From positions 186,001 to 250,000 of the forward strand of contig NZ_JAVFVR010000011.1 of assembly GCF_030929595.1 (NCBI RefSeq): a DNA stretch of 64,000 nt, read 5' to 3'. Source of the stretch: Flavobacterium sp. LHD-85 (lineage in GTDB: Bacteria; Bacteroidota; Bacteroidia; Flavobacteriales; Flavobacteriaceae). Position numbers and translations under genes: made by a program. Positions 1 to 8,986 of this stretch are shown piece by piece (positions within the stretch are counted from its first letter, which is position 1; each line of letters begins with the position of its first letter). The notes below the pieces were generated by a model. The model was not told the origin of the DNA, searched no databases, and saw only the letters and a list, made by a program, of their open reading frames with translations.

Positions 1-1547
1 CGGAAGAAAGCGCACTTAAATCGACAGCGATAACGCTTAATGCAGGAAGAGGAAACCCAAACTGGATCGCTACCGTTCCTAGAGAGGCTTTTTTCCTTTT
101 CGGACAATTTGCATTGGAAGAATGCCGCAATGTTATGGAAGAACAAGGCATACTGGCAGGAATTGTACAAAACAAAAGCGGAGTAGCTTCTCGTTTTGAA
201 ACATTTTTGGCTAAACATAAAGATTCTCCTGCTGCATCACTTTTAGAAAAAACATATCATTATGGTGTAGATAAACATGATTTTGATGGCGACGCATGGA
301 TTCGTGAATGGATAGAAGCTGTAATCGGGTTTAACTATCCTGTCCCAGATCGTATGCTAAGTCAGATAGAAATTATTGTTCACGACTATTTGGTACAGGA
401 AATGTGCGGTGCAGGAAATGACAAAGGCAAGTATGATATTTTTGCTGTTGAAGGCGGAACTGCAGCAATGTGCTATATTTTTGATTCATTAATGCAAAAT
501 CACCTTACCGAGCGCGGAGATAAAATAGCATTGCTCACTCCTACTTTTACGCCTTATATCGAAATTCCTGAATTGGATCGATATAAATTTGATGTCGTTT
601 ATGTAGAAGCTAGCGGAGTTGGCGAAAACGGATTCCATACTTGGCAATACCCAAATTCTGAATTGGACAAGCTTAAAGATCCAGCGGTTAAGGTTGCTTT
701 TGTGGTAAATCCAAGCAATCCGCCATCTTCTGCAATGAGTACCGATACGCTTAATTATATTGCTGATATTGTAAAAAATCACAATCCAGGATTGATGATT
801 ATTACAGATGATGTTTATGGAACTTTCGTTAATAATTTTAGATCTTTAATGGCTATTATTCCGCAAAATACCATCACAGTATATTCATTCTCAAAATATT
901 TTGGCTGTACAGGCTGGAGACTTGGAACAATTGCCATTCATCAGGACAATATTTTCGATAAAAAAATTGCCAATTTAAGTCCAGAACTTAAAAAAGAACT
1001 ACACGATCGCTATTCTTCTCTGACATTAGAGCCAGAAAAAATCAAATTTATTGACAGACTGGTTGCCGATAGCCGACAAGTAGCTTTAAACCACACAGCA
1101 GGATTATCACTACCTCAGCAATTTCAAATGATGCTTTTCTCTGCGTTTTGTCTATTAGACACTCAAGATGTTTATAAAACGCTTACACAGTCTATTATTC
1201 ACAAACGTCTTAATTTATTATGGGAAGGACTAGAAGTTCCAATTCTAGAAGATCCAATGCGTGCAGGATATTATTCTGAAATTGATGTTATGGTGGCAGC
1301 AAAACACTTTTATGGTGATGATTTTGCCAATTGGCTGAAAAAGAATTTTGAACCAGTTGATGTTTTATTCCGCTTGGCAGAAAAAACAGCAATTGTACTT
1401 TTAAATGGCGGCGGTTTTGCTGGGCCAGAATGGAGTATCAGAGTTTCTCTTGCCAATCTTCCAACAGACAGCTATTTAATTCTTGGAAAAAATATCCGTA
1501 AAATTTTAATGGAATATGTAACCAGCTGGGAAAACTCAACAAAATAA
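1..1547 (+). CDS. aspD: aspartate 4-decarboxylase / aspartate aminotransferase (5' end outside window)
   Basis: PLP enzyme of fold type I that removes the beta-carboxyl of L-aspartate to give L-alanine and CO2, with side transaminase activity. The frame is open from base 3 with no stop and reads through LNAGRGNPNW, a motif typical of this family near its N-terminus, so the gene begins before the window. About 514 residues are visible, close to the usual 530-550. The Schiff-base lysine lies in YSFSKYFGCTGWRLG (lysine codon at 894). The exported asparaginase follows 29 bp downstream, so asparagine-derived aspartate is a logical substrate. In other bacteria this decarboxylase works with an aspartate:alanine antiporter; none is visible here, it could lie upstream of the window. 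Family assignment is firm; the physiological role is inferred. Confidence 0.9.
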   Translation, partial: EESALKSTAITLNAGRGNPNWIATVPREAFFLFGQFALEECRNVMEEQGILAGIVQNKSGVASRFETFLAKHKDSPAASLLEKTYHYGVDKHDFDGDAWIREWIEAVIGFNYPVPDRMLSQIEIIVHDYLVQEMCGAGNDKGKYDIFAVEGGTAAMCYIFDSLMQNHLTERGDKIALLTPTFTPYIEIPELDRYKFDVVYVEASGVGENGFHTWQYPNSELDKLKDPAVKVAFVVNPSNPPSSAMSTDTLNYIADIVKNHNPGLMIITDDVYGTFVNNFRSLMAIIPQNTITVYSFSKYFGCTGWRLGTIAIHQDNIFDKKIANLSPELKKELHDRYSSLTLEPEKIKFIDRLVADSRQVALNHTAGLSLPQQFQMMLFSAFCLLDTQDVYKTLTQSIIHKRLNLLWEGLEVPILEDPMRAGYYSEIDVMVAAKHFYGDDFANWLKKNFEPVDVLFRLAEKTAIVLLNGGGFAGPEWSIRVSLANLPTDSYLILGKNIRKILMEYVTSWENSTK

Positions 1548-1576
1548 TAGAATCCTAAATTAAACACATCTGATCT

Positions 1577-2626
1577 ATGAAAAATTTATTTACATTATTA
1601 TTATCGGTTTTATTAGTAACAGGTATTTATGCTCAGAAATTACCTAGAATCAAGATACTTGCAACTGGAGGAACAATTGCGGGACAAGGCGCATCGGCAG
1701 ATCGTTCTGCTTATACCGCGGGACAATTGCCAATTAAAGATTTAATTGCTGCAGTTCCAGGAATTGACAAAGTTGCAGAAATTTCAGGAGAACAGATTTC
1801 AAATGTGGGAAGTCAGGACATGACTGTCGATATTTGGATCAAGCTGAATAAAAGAATCAACGAGATTTATAAAAATAACGAAGCTGACGGAATCGTAATC
1901 ACACACGGAACCGATACGCAGGAAGAAACAGCTTATTTTTTATCGCTGACAGTACGATCTGATAAACCTGTAATCATTACTGGTTCTATGCGTCCAGCGA
2001 CAGCCATAAGCGCAGACGGCCCAAAGAATTTGTATGATGCAGTAACTCTGGCAGCTTCAAAACAAGCGGCGCACAGTGGTGTTTTATTGGTATTTAATGA
2101 ATACATTTTTACAGGAAGAAGTGCTGTAAAAACCAGTACAACGCATTTAAATGCATTTACAGCGCCAAACAATGGTCCAATTGGGCAAGTTTATGACGGA
2201 AAAGTTTCTCTTTATGAAACTCCGGTAAGAAAAGCCAATAAAAGCACTCCGTTTGACATCACAGGTTTAACAACTTTACCAGAAGTGGCTGTTGTAGAAT
2301 TATACGCCGATGCGCCTGCAACTGCCATAAATGCTTATGTGGCTTCTGGTGTAAAAGGAATTGTAACTGGCGGTTTAGGTAACGGAAATCTAAATAAAGT
2401 AAACTCAGATGCTGCGTCAAGTGCTGTTAAAAAGGGAATTGCCGTTGCGAGAGCTTCTAGAGTACCGTCTGGAAGAGTTACTTTATTTGACGAAACCGAT
2501 GATCAAAAGCTTGGCACTATAGTCGCAGATGATTTAATTCCGCAAAAAGCGAGAATCCTATTGATGCTTGGTCTTACCCAAACTACTGACAGTAAAAAAC
2601 TGCAGGAGTATTTCTTTGAGTATTAA
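1577..2626 (+). CDS. ansB: exported type II L-asparaginase
   Basis: Hydrolyses L-asparagine to L-aspartate and ammonia, most likely in the periplasm. Residues 1-20 form a signal peptide ending YAQ. Both catalytic threonine motifs are present: ATGGTIAG (Thr33) and HGTDT (Thr112, Asp113). A lysine at 162 follows the SADGPKNLY block, as in the E. coli enzyme. Length 349 aa is normal for the type II family. It sits between aspartate decarboxylase and a porin with gaps of 29 and 19 bp on the same strand, so the three look like one operon turning external asparagine into aspartate and then alanine. Confidence 0.95.
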   Translation: MKNLFTLLLSVLLVTGIYAQKLPRIKILATGGTIAGQGASADRSAYTAGQLPIKDLIAAVPGIDKVAEISGEQISNVGSQDMTVDIWIKLNKRINEIYKNNEADGIVITHGTDTQEETAYFLSLTVRSDKPVIITGSMRPATAISADGPKNLYDAVTLAASKQAAHSGVLLVFNEYIFTGRSAVKTSTTHLNAFTAPNNGPIGQVYDGKVSLYETPVRKANKSTPFDITGLTTLPEVAVVELYADAPATAINAYVASGVKGIVTGGLGNGNLNKVNSDAASSAVKKGIAVARASRVPSGRVTLFDETDDQKLGTIVADDLIPQKARILLMLGLTQTTDSKKLQEYFFEY

Positions 2627-2645
2627 TCAACTGAAATTGTAAATT

Positions 2646-3839
2646 ATGCGTGTCTTAACTTTTATAATTTTGAGCGTTTTTCTCTCCGCAGGTGCATATG
2701 CACAGCAGGAAAAACAGACCGATACGATCCTAAATCATAAAACGCCTTTAATAAAAGCAACCAAAGTTGATTTGCTAAACAATGTTGATTTAATTTTCAA
2801 TACTCAAGTAGGTTTTAACACCTATTTTGATGACGGAAATTACACTGGCAGTAAATTTGAAGTAAACCAGTTTAGATTGGAAGTAAAAGGAAAAGTTTAT
2901 AAGGACAAAGTATTCTTTAGGTTCAGAGACCGATATACTAAAGAAACTGAACCGCAATCTACAGATAACATAAGCAGTTCTACAGACTTGGCTTTTATTG
3001 GCTATAATATTTCCGCCAGAACAAGTATTGCCATTGGAAAAATGACAGCAAACTGGGGCGGTTACGAGTTCGACATGAACCCGATTGATATCTATCAATA
3101 CAATGATATTGTCGATAATTCAGACAACTTTTTAACTGGAGTTCAGGTAAACTGGAAACTAAATGCTGATCATGTTTTCTCGGGACAGATTTTAAATTCC
3201 AGAACCAAAACTTTTTCTGAACTGTATCAAAATGTACCCGATGTTGAAGAAGCCAAATTTCCTGCCGCTTACGTAGGAAACTGGAACGGAAGTTTTTTAG
3301 GTGGAAAATTCAAAACTATATACAGTTTCAGTATTTTTCAGGAAGCCACAAAAAATGGAAGACCGGTAAATATGTATTATACAGCATTAGGAAATCAATT
3401 TCGAAGCAAAAAATGGCTTTTTCAATATGATTTCAAATGGAGTAGCGAAGATTTAGACCGTACTGGAGTTGTAAGTACTATTATTCCAGATACCGTTTTA
3501 GATCACGCTGCTGAAAATGTGTATTATGTAGAACATTGGCTTAGAACTGTATATTCTCTAAATGAACAATGGAAACTTACGGTAATCGGAATGACAAGTA
3601 GGGCTTCGTGGAAAGATATTCCCGATCCTTCAATAAGTTCAAACCGAATTCGTACTGCATATGGTATTATTCCGACTGTAGAATTTTATCCCATCAAAAA
3701 CTTCAATTTAAAGTTTTTTGCTACTTATGTGCAGCGATTCTATAATTATAGCGATTATGCTAAAACAGATTTGGGACAATCTAATATCACAAGCGGAAGA
3801 ATTATGCTTGGTGTAATTTCTCCTTTGGTGGTATTGTAA
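2646..3839 (+). CDS. outer membrane porin (phosphate-selective porin O/P-like)
   Basis: 397 aa with a signal peptide (residues 1-19, ending GAYAQ) and alternating amphipathic segments with many aromatic residues, as in a 16-18-strand barrel. The N-terminal block VDLIFNTQVGFNTYFDDGNYTGSKFEVNQFRLEVKG and repeated strands ending in aromatic residues resemble the OprO/OprP porin family used widely in Bacteroidota. The last residues do not form the usual terminal phenylalanine. It is the last gene of the asparaginase operon and is followed by a hairpin terminator, so it probably admits asparagine, aspartate or another small anion. The substrate is inferred only from context. Confidence 0.75.
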   Translation: MRVLTFIILSVFLSAGAYAQQEKQTDTILNHKTPLIKATKVDLLNNVDLIFNTQVGFNTYFDDGNYTGSKFEVNQFRLEVKGKVYKDKVFFRFRDRYTKETEPQSTDNISSSTDLAFIGYNISARTSIAIGKMTANWGGYEFDMNPIDIYQYNDIVDNSDNFLTGVQVNWKLNADHVFSGQILNSRTKTFSELYQNVPDVEEAKFPAAYVGNWNGSFLGGKFKTIYSFSIFQEATKNGRPVNMYYTALGNQFRSKKWLFQYDFKWSSEDLDRTGVVSTIIPDTVLDHAAENVYYVEHWLRTVYSLNEQWKLTVIGMTSRASWKDIPDPSISSNRIRTAYGIIPTVEFYPIKNFNLKFFATYVQRFYNYSDYAKTDLGQSNITSGRIMLGVISPLVVL

Positions 3840-3865
3840 TAATTTAAGTAACTAACTCAATTAAG

Positions 3866-3911
3866 AAGCTGGAGCAAATCGTAAAATGCGATTTATTCCA
3901 GCTTTTTTTAT
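3866..3911 (+). terminator. intrinsic terminator after the asparaginase operon
   Basis: AAGCTGGA and TCCAGCTT arms enclose a second stem (AAATCG / CGATTT) and are followed by a run of Ts. It lies 27 bp after the porin stop codon. Confidence 0.85.
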
Positions 3912-3970
3912 TTGTTCTCTCGAAGATTTAATAATATATAACTTTTTTTAGTAGAGTTTTTTTATGAATA

Positions 3971-4090
3971 GCCTCCAGCTTTAGCTGGAAGTTTTTAATG
4001 ATTGCAAGAATAAGGCTTTAGCCAAATAACGTATGTTTGGCTAAAGCCATTTCGATTCCCTTTATTTAAACTCCAGCTAAAGCTGGAGCC
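3971..4090. repeat. palindrome cluster, CCAGCTTTAGCTGG / GGCTTTAGCC family, copy 1
   Basis: Three palindromes in 120 bp: CCAGCTTTAGCTGG (about 3974-3987), a GGCTTTAGCC ... GGCTAAAGCC stem (4014-4048) and CTCCAGCTAAAGCTGGAG (4071-4088). A related cluster with the same order stands at 37545-37666, and single units occur at 9462-9515. The layout resembles REP/BIME elements. No RAYT-type transposase is in the window. Confidence 0.75.
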
Positions 4091-4130
4091 AATTCAAATT
4101 AATACTGATTTATACGCATCACACGTATCC

Positions 4131-4156
4131 CCGTGGTTGAAACCACGGGCTATGTT
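4131..4156. repeat. REP-like palindrome CCGTGGTTGAAACCACGG
   Basis: An 18-nt near-perfect palindrome followed by GCTATGTT. Diverged copies occur at 12440-12466 and 12476-12503, with the same trailing word CTATATTT. Confidence 0.7.
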
Positions 4157-4185
4157 TTGAATATATTGTGTAATGATTAGGCGAC

Positions 4186-4245
4186 ACTCATAATTCATAA
4201 TTCATAACTCATAATTCATAACTCATAATTCATAACTCATAACTC
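4186..4245. repeat. short tandem repeat CATAATT/CATAACT
   Basis: About six alternating units of CATAATT and CATAACT (9-10 nt period) in 60 bp. The start of the array encodes the last codons of the read-through end of the neighbouring permease (MSYEL then stop at 4223). A shorter run of the same words lies at 49648-49665. Confidence 0.8.
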
Positions 4246-4408
4246 TCTTCAAATATCTTAAACGAACAAAACAGATTGTGCTGTAAAAAGCAAAAAGCAG
4301 TATAAGATGCAACAAAACAGACGGATTGTCCCATAAACTGGCACCCGATTGTACAATAGCCGTATACAAAACAATAAATGGCGTTGTTGGCAAAAGATTA
4401 GACAGCCA
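4223..4408 (-). pseudogene. displaced C-terminal coding remnant of the ABC-2 permease
   Basis: Directly after the TAG stop of the permease the same frame stays open for 61 codons to TGA at 4223. It encodes a typical end of an ABC-2 permease: a WLSNLLPTTPF segment (the usual conserved context is Q-W-L-S-x-L-L-P-x-T-P-F), a final hydrophobic helix (LLHLILLFAFYSTICF) and a basic tail. Adding it brings the protein to 389 codons, matching the 394-aa partner permease. I read this as one CAG-to-TAG change, or possibly suppression or a sequencing error. Confidence 0.8.
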
Positions 4409-5392
4409 CTACAATGCTAGCGGAAGCGATTCAAACGGCCAGCTGTATCCAGTAATCAAGAAAATCGGATAAGTCGAAAAAGCCATCATCTGCAAACAAA
4501 GCAATTGCGATTTGAACAAAGAACCAATAAACTGAGCCATTGGAATTAAAGTCAAAATAAACAAAAGCAATAATAAGCTTAATTCAAATCCGCTGCCTCT
4601 CATGGGCAAATTGAGCAGTTTGTAATTTACATTTAAAAAGAAAAAGCCGTACGAAGAAAAAAGTATCAGATAAAACAATCCTTTTCCCCAAATACCATTA
4701 GAAATACCAGAACCGAGCCATTCCTTTAATCGAGAACGCTGCCGCTCGCCTGCTACACTTTCGCATAAACCAATCAATAAGGTCTGCTGCAGAATTAAAG
4801 CCAACAATCCTGGTAATAAAAATGCACCATAACTGGATCTTTCATTAAACAAAGGGCGATAATCTAAATTTACAGGCATTACATTTTCCATTGCAATGGT
4901 AGTGCTCATACCTTCTTTTTTTTGATAATACTGAAGCCGTACTCCTGCTCCAACGGTCAGACATATCTGCTGTACATTTAATAACAGATCACTCGATGGA
5001 AGAAACCTTGCAGCGTTTATGGCCAATACTACGTTGCTTTGTTTCAAACTCAATAAATTGGCTTCTGTTCCTTCTGGAATATAAAAATAGCCTTGGCAAT
5101 TGCCTTGATACATCTGCTCTTTTGCCTGTTCCAAATTCGAAAAATGAATCAGTTCTACTATCGGAGAATCGTCTATATTTTGCTGCAGCAAACGTGATAA
5201 TCTCGAGCCGTCATCATCAACAACGGCCAATTTTACATCAAATTCTTCTTTATTGATATAAATACTTCCGTAAAAGAATGCATAAAGCAATGGAGCAATA
5301 AGAAGCGTAAGCAGCAAACTATGATCCTTTACTACTTGCGAAGCTTCTCTTAGGAAAAGATTAATCAGCGATTGTTGCGGTTTCTTTTTCAT
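4409..5392 (-). CDS. ABC-2 type transporter permease, interrupted by an in-frame TAG
   Basis: 327 aa membrane protein of the ABC-2 (YhhJ/YhiG-like) family: one N-terminal helix (about 20-42), a long extracytoplasmic domain (about 50-190) and at least four more helices. The sequence stops after SLPLAL, where homologues continue into the last loop and helix; the missing part is encoded in frame downstream (4223-4408). The start overlaps the previous permease by 32 bp. It is the last gene of a TolC-HlyD-permease-permease unit. If TAG is a true stop, the product lacks its last membrane helix and may not work. Confidence 0.85.
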   Translation of the reverse strand: MKKKPQQSLINLFLREASQVVKDHSLLLTLLIAPLLYAFFYGSIYINKEEFDVKLAVVDDDGSRLSRLLQQNIDDSPIVELIHFSNLEQAKEQMYQGNCQGYFYIPEGTEANLLSLKQSNVVLAINAARFLPSSDLLLNVQQICLTVGAGVRLQYYQKKEGMSTTIAMENVMPVNLDYRPLFNERSSYGAFLLPGLLALILQQTLLIGLCESVAGERQRSRLKEWLGSGISNGIWGKGLFYLILFSSYGFFFLNVNYKLLNLPMRGSGFELSLLLLLFILTLIPMAQFIGSLFKSQLLCLQMMAFSTYPIFLITGYSWPFESLPLAL

Positions 5393-6545
5393 CTTTAATC
5401 GAATTAAATTGACGTTTAAACAACAACATCGCGGTCGGATACATTACGACACAAAACAATAAGAGTTTTGCCACTTCTCCTTGAGCATATTTTAAAGGCA
5501 AATTCATATAATACACCTTAAAAAAACCGTCTAAAAAAGCGGTATAAGGCATAATAAGCGCATAATACTGATCGTACCAAGGCATTGCCCATCTCGGAAA
5601 AGTAAATCCGCTGAAGACAAAAGCGGGCGAAGTATAGAAAAGCGCAACATCTCCCGAAAGCATAACATCTTTAAACAAAGCCGATATAAACATTCCGATG
5701 CCAATACACGCTAAAGAAAGCATGGTGTATAGCACAAAAAACTTTCCCGTAGCAGCAGGAATGCCAATATCAAAAAAAGGAAAAATAATTCCAGTAATGA
5801 TGATAAAATTAATCCAGCTGATCGCGAGATGAGCTATTGTTTTGCCAATAATTGCAATAATAACAGAACCTTTTGATGAATTGTACAGTTCGTGCATCGT
5901 TCCTGTTATCCATTCATAATTTAAAGCCAGCATAGAACTGATAATGAGAATCATTTGCATTCCCACCGTAATCAATCCTGGAACCAAATATTCCTGATAA
6001 TTGTAAGTTGGATTATAAAGCTGATAGGTTCTCAGACTAATAGGATTTGCAATTGCCATTGCCTGATCCGATTTCATTCCGGTTTTCACCAATTTCTGCA
6101 AAATTACACCTGTGCTTCCTGTGATTACAACTTCGGCGACAGCCTTATAAACTAACTTCGCAGGAACAAGCGCGGCGGCATTGGTATACAAAGTCACATT
6201 ACTCGGATGCCGACTGTAGATATTCTTCTGCAAGTTTGCAGGAAAATGTACGGCGCCCAGTATTTTTCCTTCTTGAATCAGTTTTTTAACTTCGGCTTCA
6301 CTGCTTACTCTTCTTGTAATTTGTAGCGTTTCTTTTTGCTCCAATAAAAAAATCAGCTCTCGACTTATCGCACTTTGATCTTCATCCCAAATCGCAAATG
6401 CTAAATTCTTAGCGTCTTGTTTCTGGTAAATAAAAGCGTAAAAGAAAAACAAGGCGACAGGAACCACAAGCATTACCAAATAAAATACTTTTAGACTTAG
6501 AATGCGCTTCCATTCCCTAATAATTATGTTCAGCATCAAAATCAT
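5361..6545 (-). CDS. ABC-2 type transporter permease
   Basis: 394 aa inner membrane protein with one N-terminal helix (about 13-35), a large periplasmic domain and a C-terminal block of five helices with the motif NPTYNYQEYLVPGL before the second helix, typical of the ABC-2 permeases that pair with HlyD proteins. It overlaps the HlyD gene by 4 bp (ATGA) and the second permease by 32 bp. Two permeases would form the membrane part of an ABC exporter. No ATPase gene lies in this operon, so the ATP-binding partner must be encoded elsewhere or be absent. Substrate unknown. Confidence 0.9.
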   Translation of the reverse strand: MILMLNIIIREWKRILSLKVFYLVMLVVPVALFFFYAFIYQKQDAKNLAFAIWDEDQSAISRELIFLLEQKETLQITRRVSSEAEVKKLIQEGKILGAVHFPANLQKNIYSRHPSNVTLYTNAAALVPAKLVYKAVAEVVITGSTGVILQKLVKTGMKSDQAMAIANPISLRTYQLYNPTYNYQEYLVPGLITVGMQMILIISSMLALNYEWITGTMHELYNSSKGSVIIAIIGKTIAHLAISWINFIIITGIIFPFFDIGIPAATGKFFVLYTMLSLACIGIGMFISALFKDVMLSGDVALFYTSPAFVFSGFTFPRWAMPWYDQYYALIMPYTAFLDGFFKVYYMNLPLKYAQGEVAKLLLFCVVMYPTAMLLFKRQFNSIKDEKETATIAD

Positions 6546-7534
6546 TGAGGAAGAATTAAAGAAGCGGTCATACCAGAACGAAGTCCTTTAATTTGTGTAA
6601 GGTTTTCGGGTTTCACTTCTATTGTAAAAGTTCTAAGTTCAAATTCTCCTTTATCTTTTGACGGAACCCAATTGGCAAATTCTAATGTAGGCGCAATAGA
6701 ATGCACAACGGCATCAAACGTTTCAGGTTCGCAACCCGGAACTTTAACTTCAGTCTTGCTCCCTACTTTTAGCAGGTTTGATTTATCCTGTCTGATATTA
6801 AATTTAATTATAGTCGAATTTTTCTTTTCTATAGTCATAATCGGATACCCTATAGAAATAATTTCGCCCTGATGTGTAACCAAGTTAGAAATTACTCCAT
6901 CTGCAGGAGCATAAACTCTTGTATTATCTCCAAGCGCTTTGGTCAATTCATAAGCTTGTTCTGCTTGTTTTACAATCGCATTTGCCGTTTTTAGCAATTC
7001 GGGTCTTGTGCCATTCTTCAGCATTTGCAGATTTAACTGAGCGGTTTCCATTTCCTTTTTCGCAGCTTGAAATTTAAAATAGAAAACATCCTTTTCCTGT
7101 CCCGATATTACATCTTCATTATACAATCGTTCCATGCGATCGTAAGTTGTGCTAAACAATTTATATTGTTCCTGACTAATTTGATACAATTTAGAAGTCG
7201 CTTCTATCAACTCTGGTCTTGCTCCTTGTGTAAGCAGTTCCTGTTGTCCTTTTGCAGCATCAATTGCCGATAATGCCTGTGCTTTTATGGCGTTTATTTC
7301 GTTAGATCGAAGTACAGCTAGCAATTGTCCTGTTTTTACAGTATCGCCCTGTTTTACAAGCAACGAATCTAATCGACCTGGGAATTCGGCCGCAACATCT
7401 ACACTTGTTGCATCAACCATTCCGATGAAATTATCGTCTTCTTTATTATTGTCTTTTAAGAAAAAAATCAGTCCTGCTATTACTACAAAGATTGGAATAA
7501 TCAGTGCCCAGTAGTTTTTAAATATATCTTTCAT
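6542..7534 (-). CDS. HlyD-family periplasmic adaptor (membrane fusion protein)
   Basis: 330 aa with one N-terminal membrane helix (about 10-26), a split biotinyl-lipoyl domain (AAEFPGRLDSLLVKQGDTVKTGQLLAVL and VYAPADGVISNLVTHQGEIISIGYPIMTI), a helical hairpin between them (about 80-200) and a C-terminal beta domain ending LRSGMTASLILPQ. This is the standard order of adaptors linking an inner membrane exporter to TolC. It begins directly beside the stop of the TolC gene (7535). Confidence 0.93.
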   Translation of the reverse strand: MKDIFKNYWALIIPIFVVIAGLIFFLKDNNKEDDNFIGMVDATSVDVAAEFPGRLDSLLVKQGDTVKTGQLLAVLRSNEINAIKAQALSAIDAAKGQQELLTQGARPELIEATSKLYQISQEQYKLFSTTYDRMERLYNEDVISGQEKDVFYFKFQAAKKEMETAQLNLQMLKNGTRPELLKTANAIVKQAEQAYELTKALGDNTRVYAPADGVISNLVTHQGEIISIGYPIMTIEKKNSTIIKFNIRQDKSNLLKVGSKTEVKVPGCEPETFDAVVHSIAPTLEFANWVPSKDKGEFELRTFTIEVKPENLTQIKGLRSGMTASLILPQ

Positions 7535-8986
7535 CTATTTAATAAATTGCGTTATTTGACTTGGATTTCCTAAACTATTAAAATATTCAGCTAATGCCAG
7601 ATAGTATCCTAAAACAGCAGTATAATATCCTTTTTCTATCTCAGTTTCTACCAGCAAAGCATCATTAACGTCTTTTGGCGATGATAGCTGATTGTTCATT
7701 CTTTTGGTAATTAAACTGCTGGTCGTATTGGCTTCTTTTCTAGCAGCATCCATAGCCATAACATCATTTTGCAGCGAACTCATTTTATTCTTTGCCACTC
7801 TCGACTGCACCTGAAGCATTAAACTGGAATTCTCCTCTCCTAACTTGGCTTCTTCTATTAATTGTTTTGCAGCTAAAGTCTTTTTGCTTGTCTGTCCGTT
7901 ATACAAAGTCCATTGCAATTCCAGTCCTACAAACCAATCTGGAATAGAAACTGGCAAATCTTTCTGATACAAATTGTAATTTCCAATAGCAAAAACGTTA
8001 GGCAGAGCCATAGATTTACTGATCTTTTCAGCAGTTTCTGCATAAGAGATTTTATTGTTTGCAATTCTATAAACTGGATTGGTAAGCCAATAATCCTTCA
8101 TAGGTTTTTCTAAATTGATTTCGGCATATCTTAAAGTATCTGAAATCACTATTGTAGTGTCAAGGTCAACTCCCATTAGTTTATTCAGCTCAAGATGGGC
8201 ATTTTGTTTTTCCATCTTAATATTATTGTACTGACTCTGTGCTTGAATTAAAACTACATTCGTCCAGTTTTTTTGATACGGAGGAAGAATTTTGTTGTTG
8301 ACCAATTCTTCGGCGTAGTTTCGGTTTTTATCTAAAGCATTTACTATCTGTTCTTGTTTTTTAATTAAAGAGTTGAGGTATAATATTCTGAGGTATTGCA
8401 CGGCTATTAGAAAATCAACTTCTTTACCTGCAATCTCAACACCAATTCCTGCTGAATTGGCTACCGATTGAGCTAGATCTATGCTCGAACTTATTTTATT
8501 TCCAAGAAAAATTGGCTGGCGAACTCCCACTCCTGCAATAAAATAGGACTGTTTACTTAAACTAGGATTGTAATCTGGATAAATACCGCCAATAACCGTT
8601 TTTGAAGCATTATAAATACGATCCTGAGCTGCCTGAGATAAATTGTTTCCCGTAATTTCATGATAAATTTCGTTTGCCGTATTCACACTTTGCTGTGATG
8701 AACCTTCAACAACTCCGTCTTTAACGGTTTGCAGATTTATCGTAAGCGGATTGCTCAAATAAGAATAGCTCGACAAAAGATCAACTTTGGGCAAATAGCC
8801 TTTCTTTTCGGCCTGAAGATTATACTCTCCTGTTTTTAATGCAGATTTCGCTTGTTTTATGGTAATATTATTTTGCTGCGCTATAGAAAAACATTCTTCC
8901 AGAGAAGTGGTCTGTGCTTTTGTTTCCAGACAGGACAAAAAGCAAAACAAAATAAAAAGCTTTAGAAATTTTAGTTTTAGGTGCAT
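7535..8986 (-). CDS. TolC-family outer membrane efflux protein
   Basis: 483 aa with a signal peptide (1-24), then two OEP repeats of long helices alternating with short beta stretches. It begins LEECFSIAQQNNITIKQAKSALKTGEYNLQAEKKGYLPKVDLLSSYSYL, a clear TolC family start. It is the first gene of the four-gene exporter operon (TolC, HlyD, two permeases), so it is probably the exit duct of that pump. Confidence 0.93.
   Translation of the reverse strand: MHLKLKFLKLFILFCFLSCLETKAQTTSLEECFSIAQQNNITIKQAKSALKTGEYNLQAEKKGYLPKVDLLSSYSYLSNPLTINLQTVKDGVVEGSSQQSVNTANEIYHEITGNNLSQAAQDRIYNASKTVIGGIYPDYNPSLSKQSYFIAGVGVRQPIFLGNKISSSIDLAQSVANSAGIGVEIAGKEVDFLIAVQYLRILYLNSLIKKQEQIVNALDKNRNYAEELVNNKILPPYQKNWTNVVLIQAQSQYNNIKMEKQNAHLELNKLMGVDLDTTIVISDTLRYAEINLEKPMKDYWLTNPVYRIANNKISYAETAEKISKSMALPNVFAIGNYNLYQKDLPVSIPDWFVGLELQWTLYNGQTSKKTLAAKQLIEEAKLGEENSSLMLQVQSRVAKNKMSSLQNDVMAMDAARKEANTTSSLITKRMNNQLSSPKDVNDALLVETEIEKGYYTAVLGYYLALAEYFNSLGNPSQITQFIK

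Noticed and set aside
4186..4245. Short tandem repeat considered as an iteron origin or attachment site
   Set aside because: The words CATAATT/CATAACT are low in complexity, occur again near 49650, and no replication or integrase gene is near.
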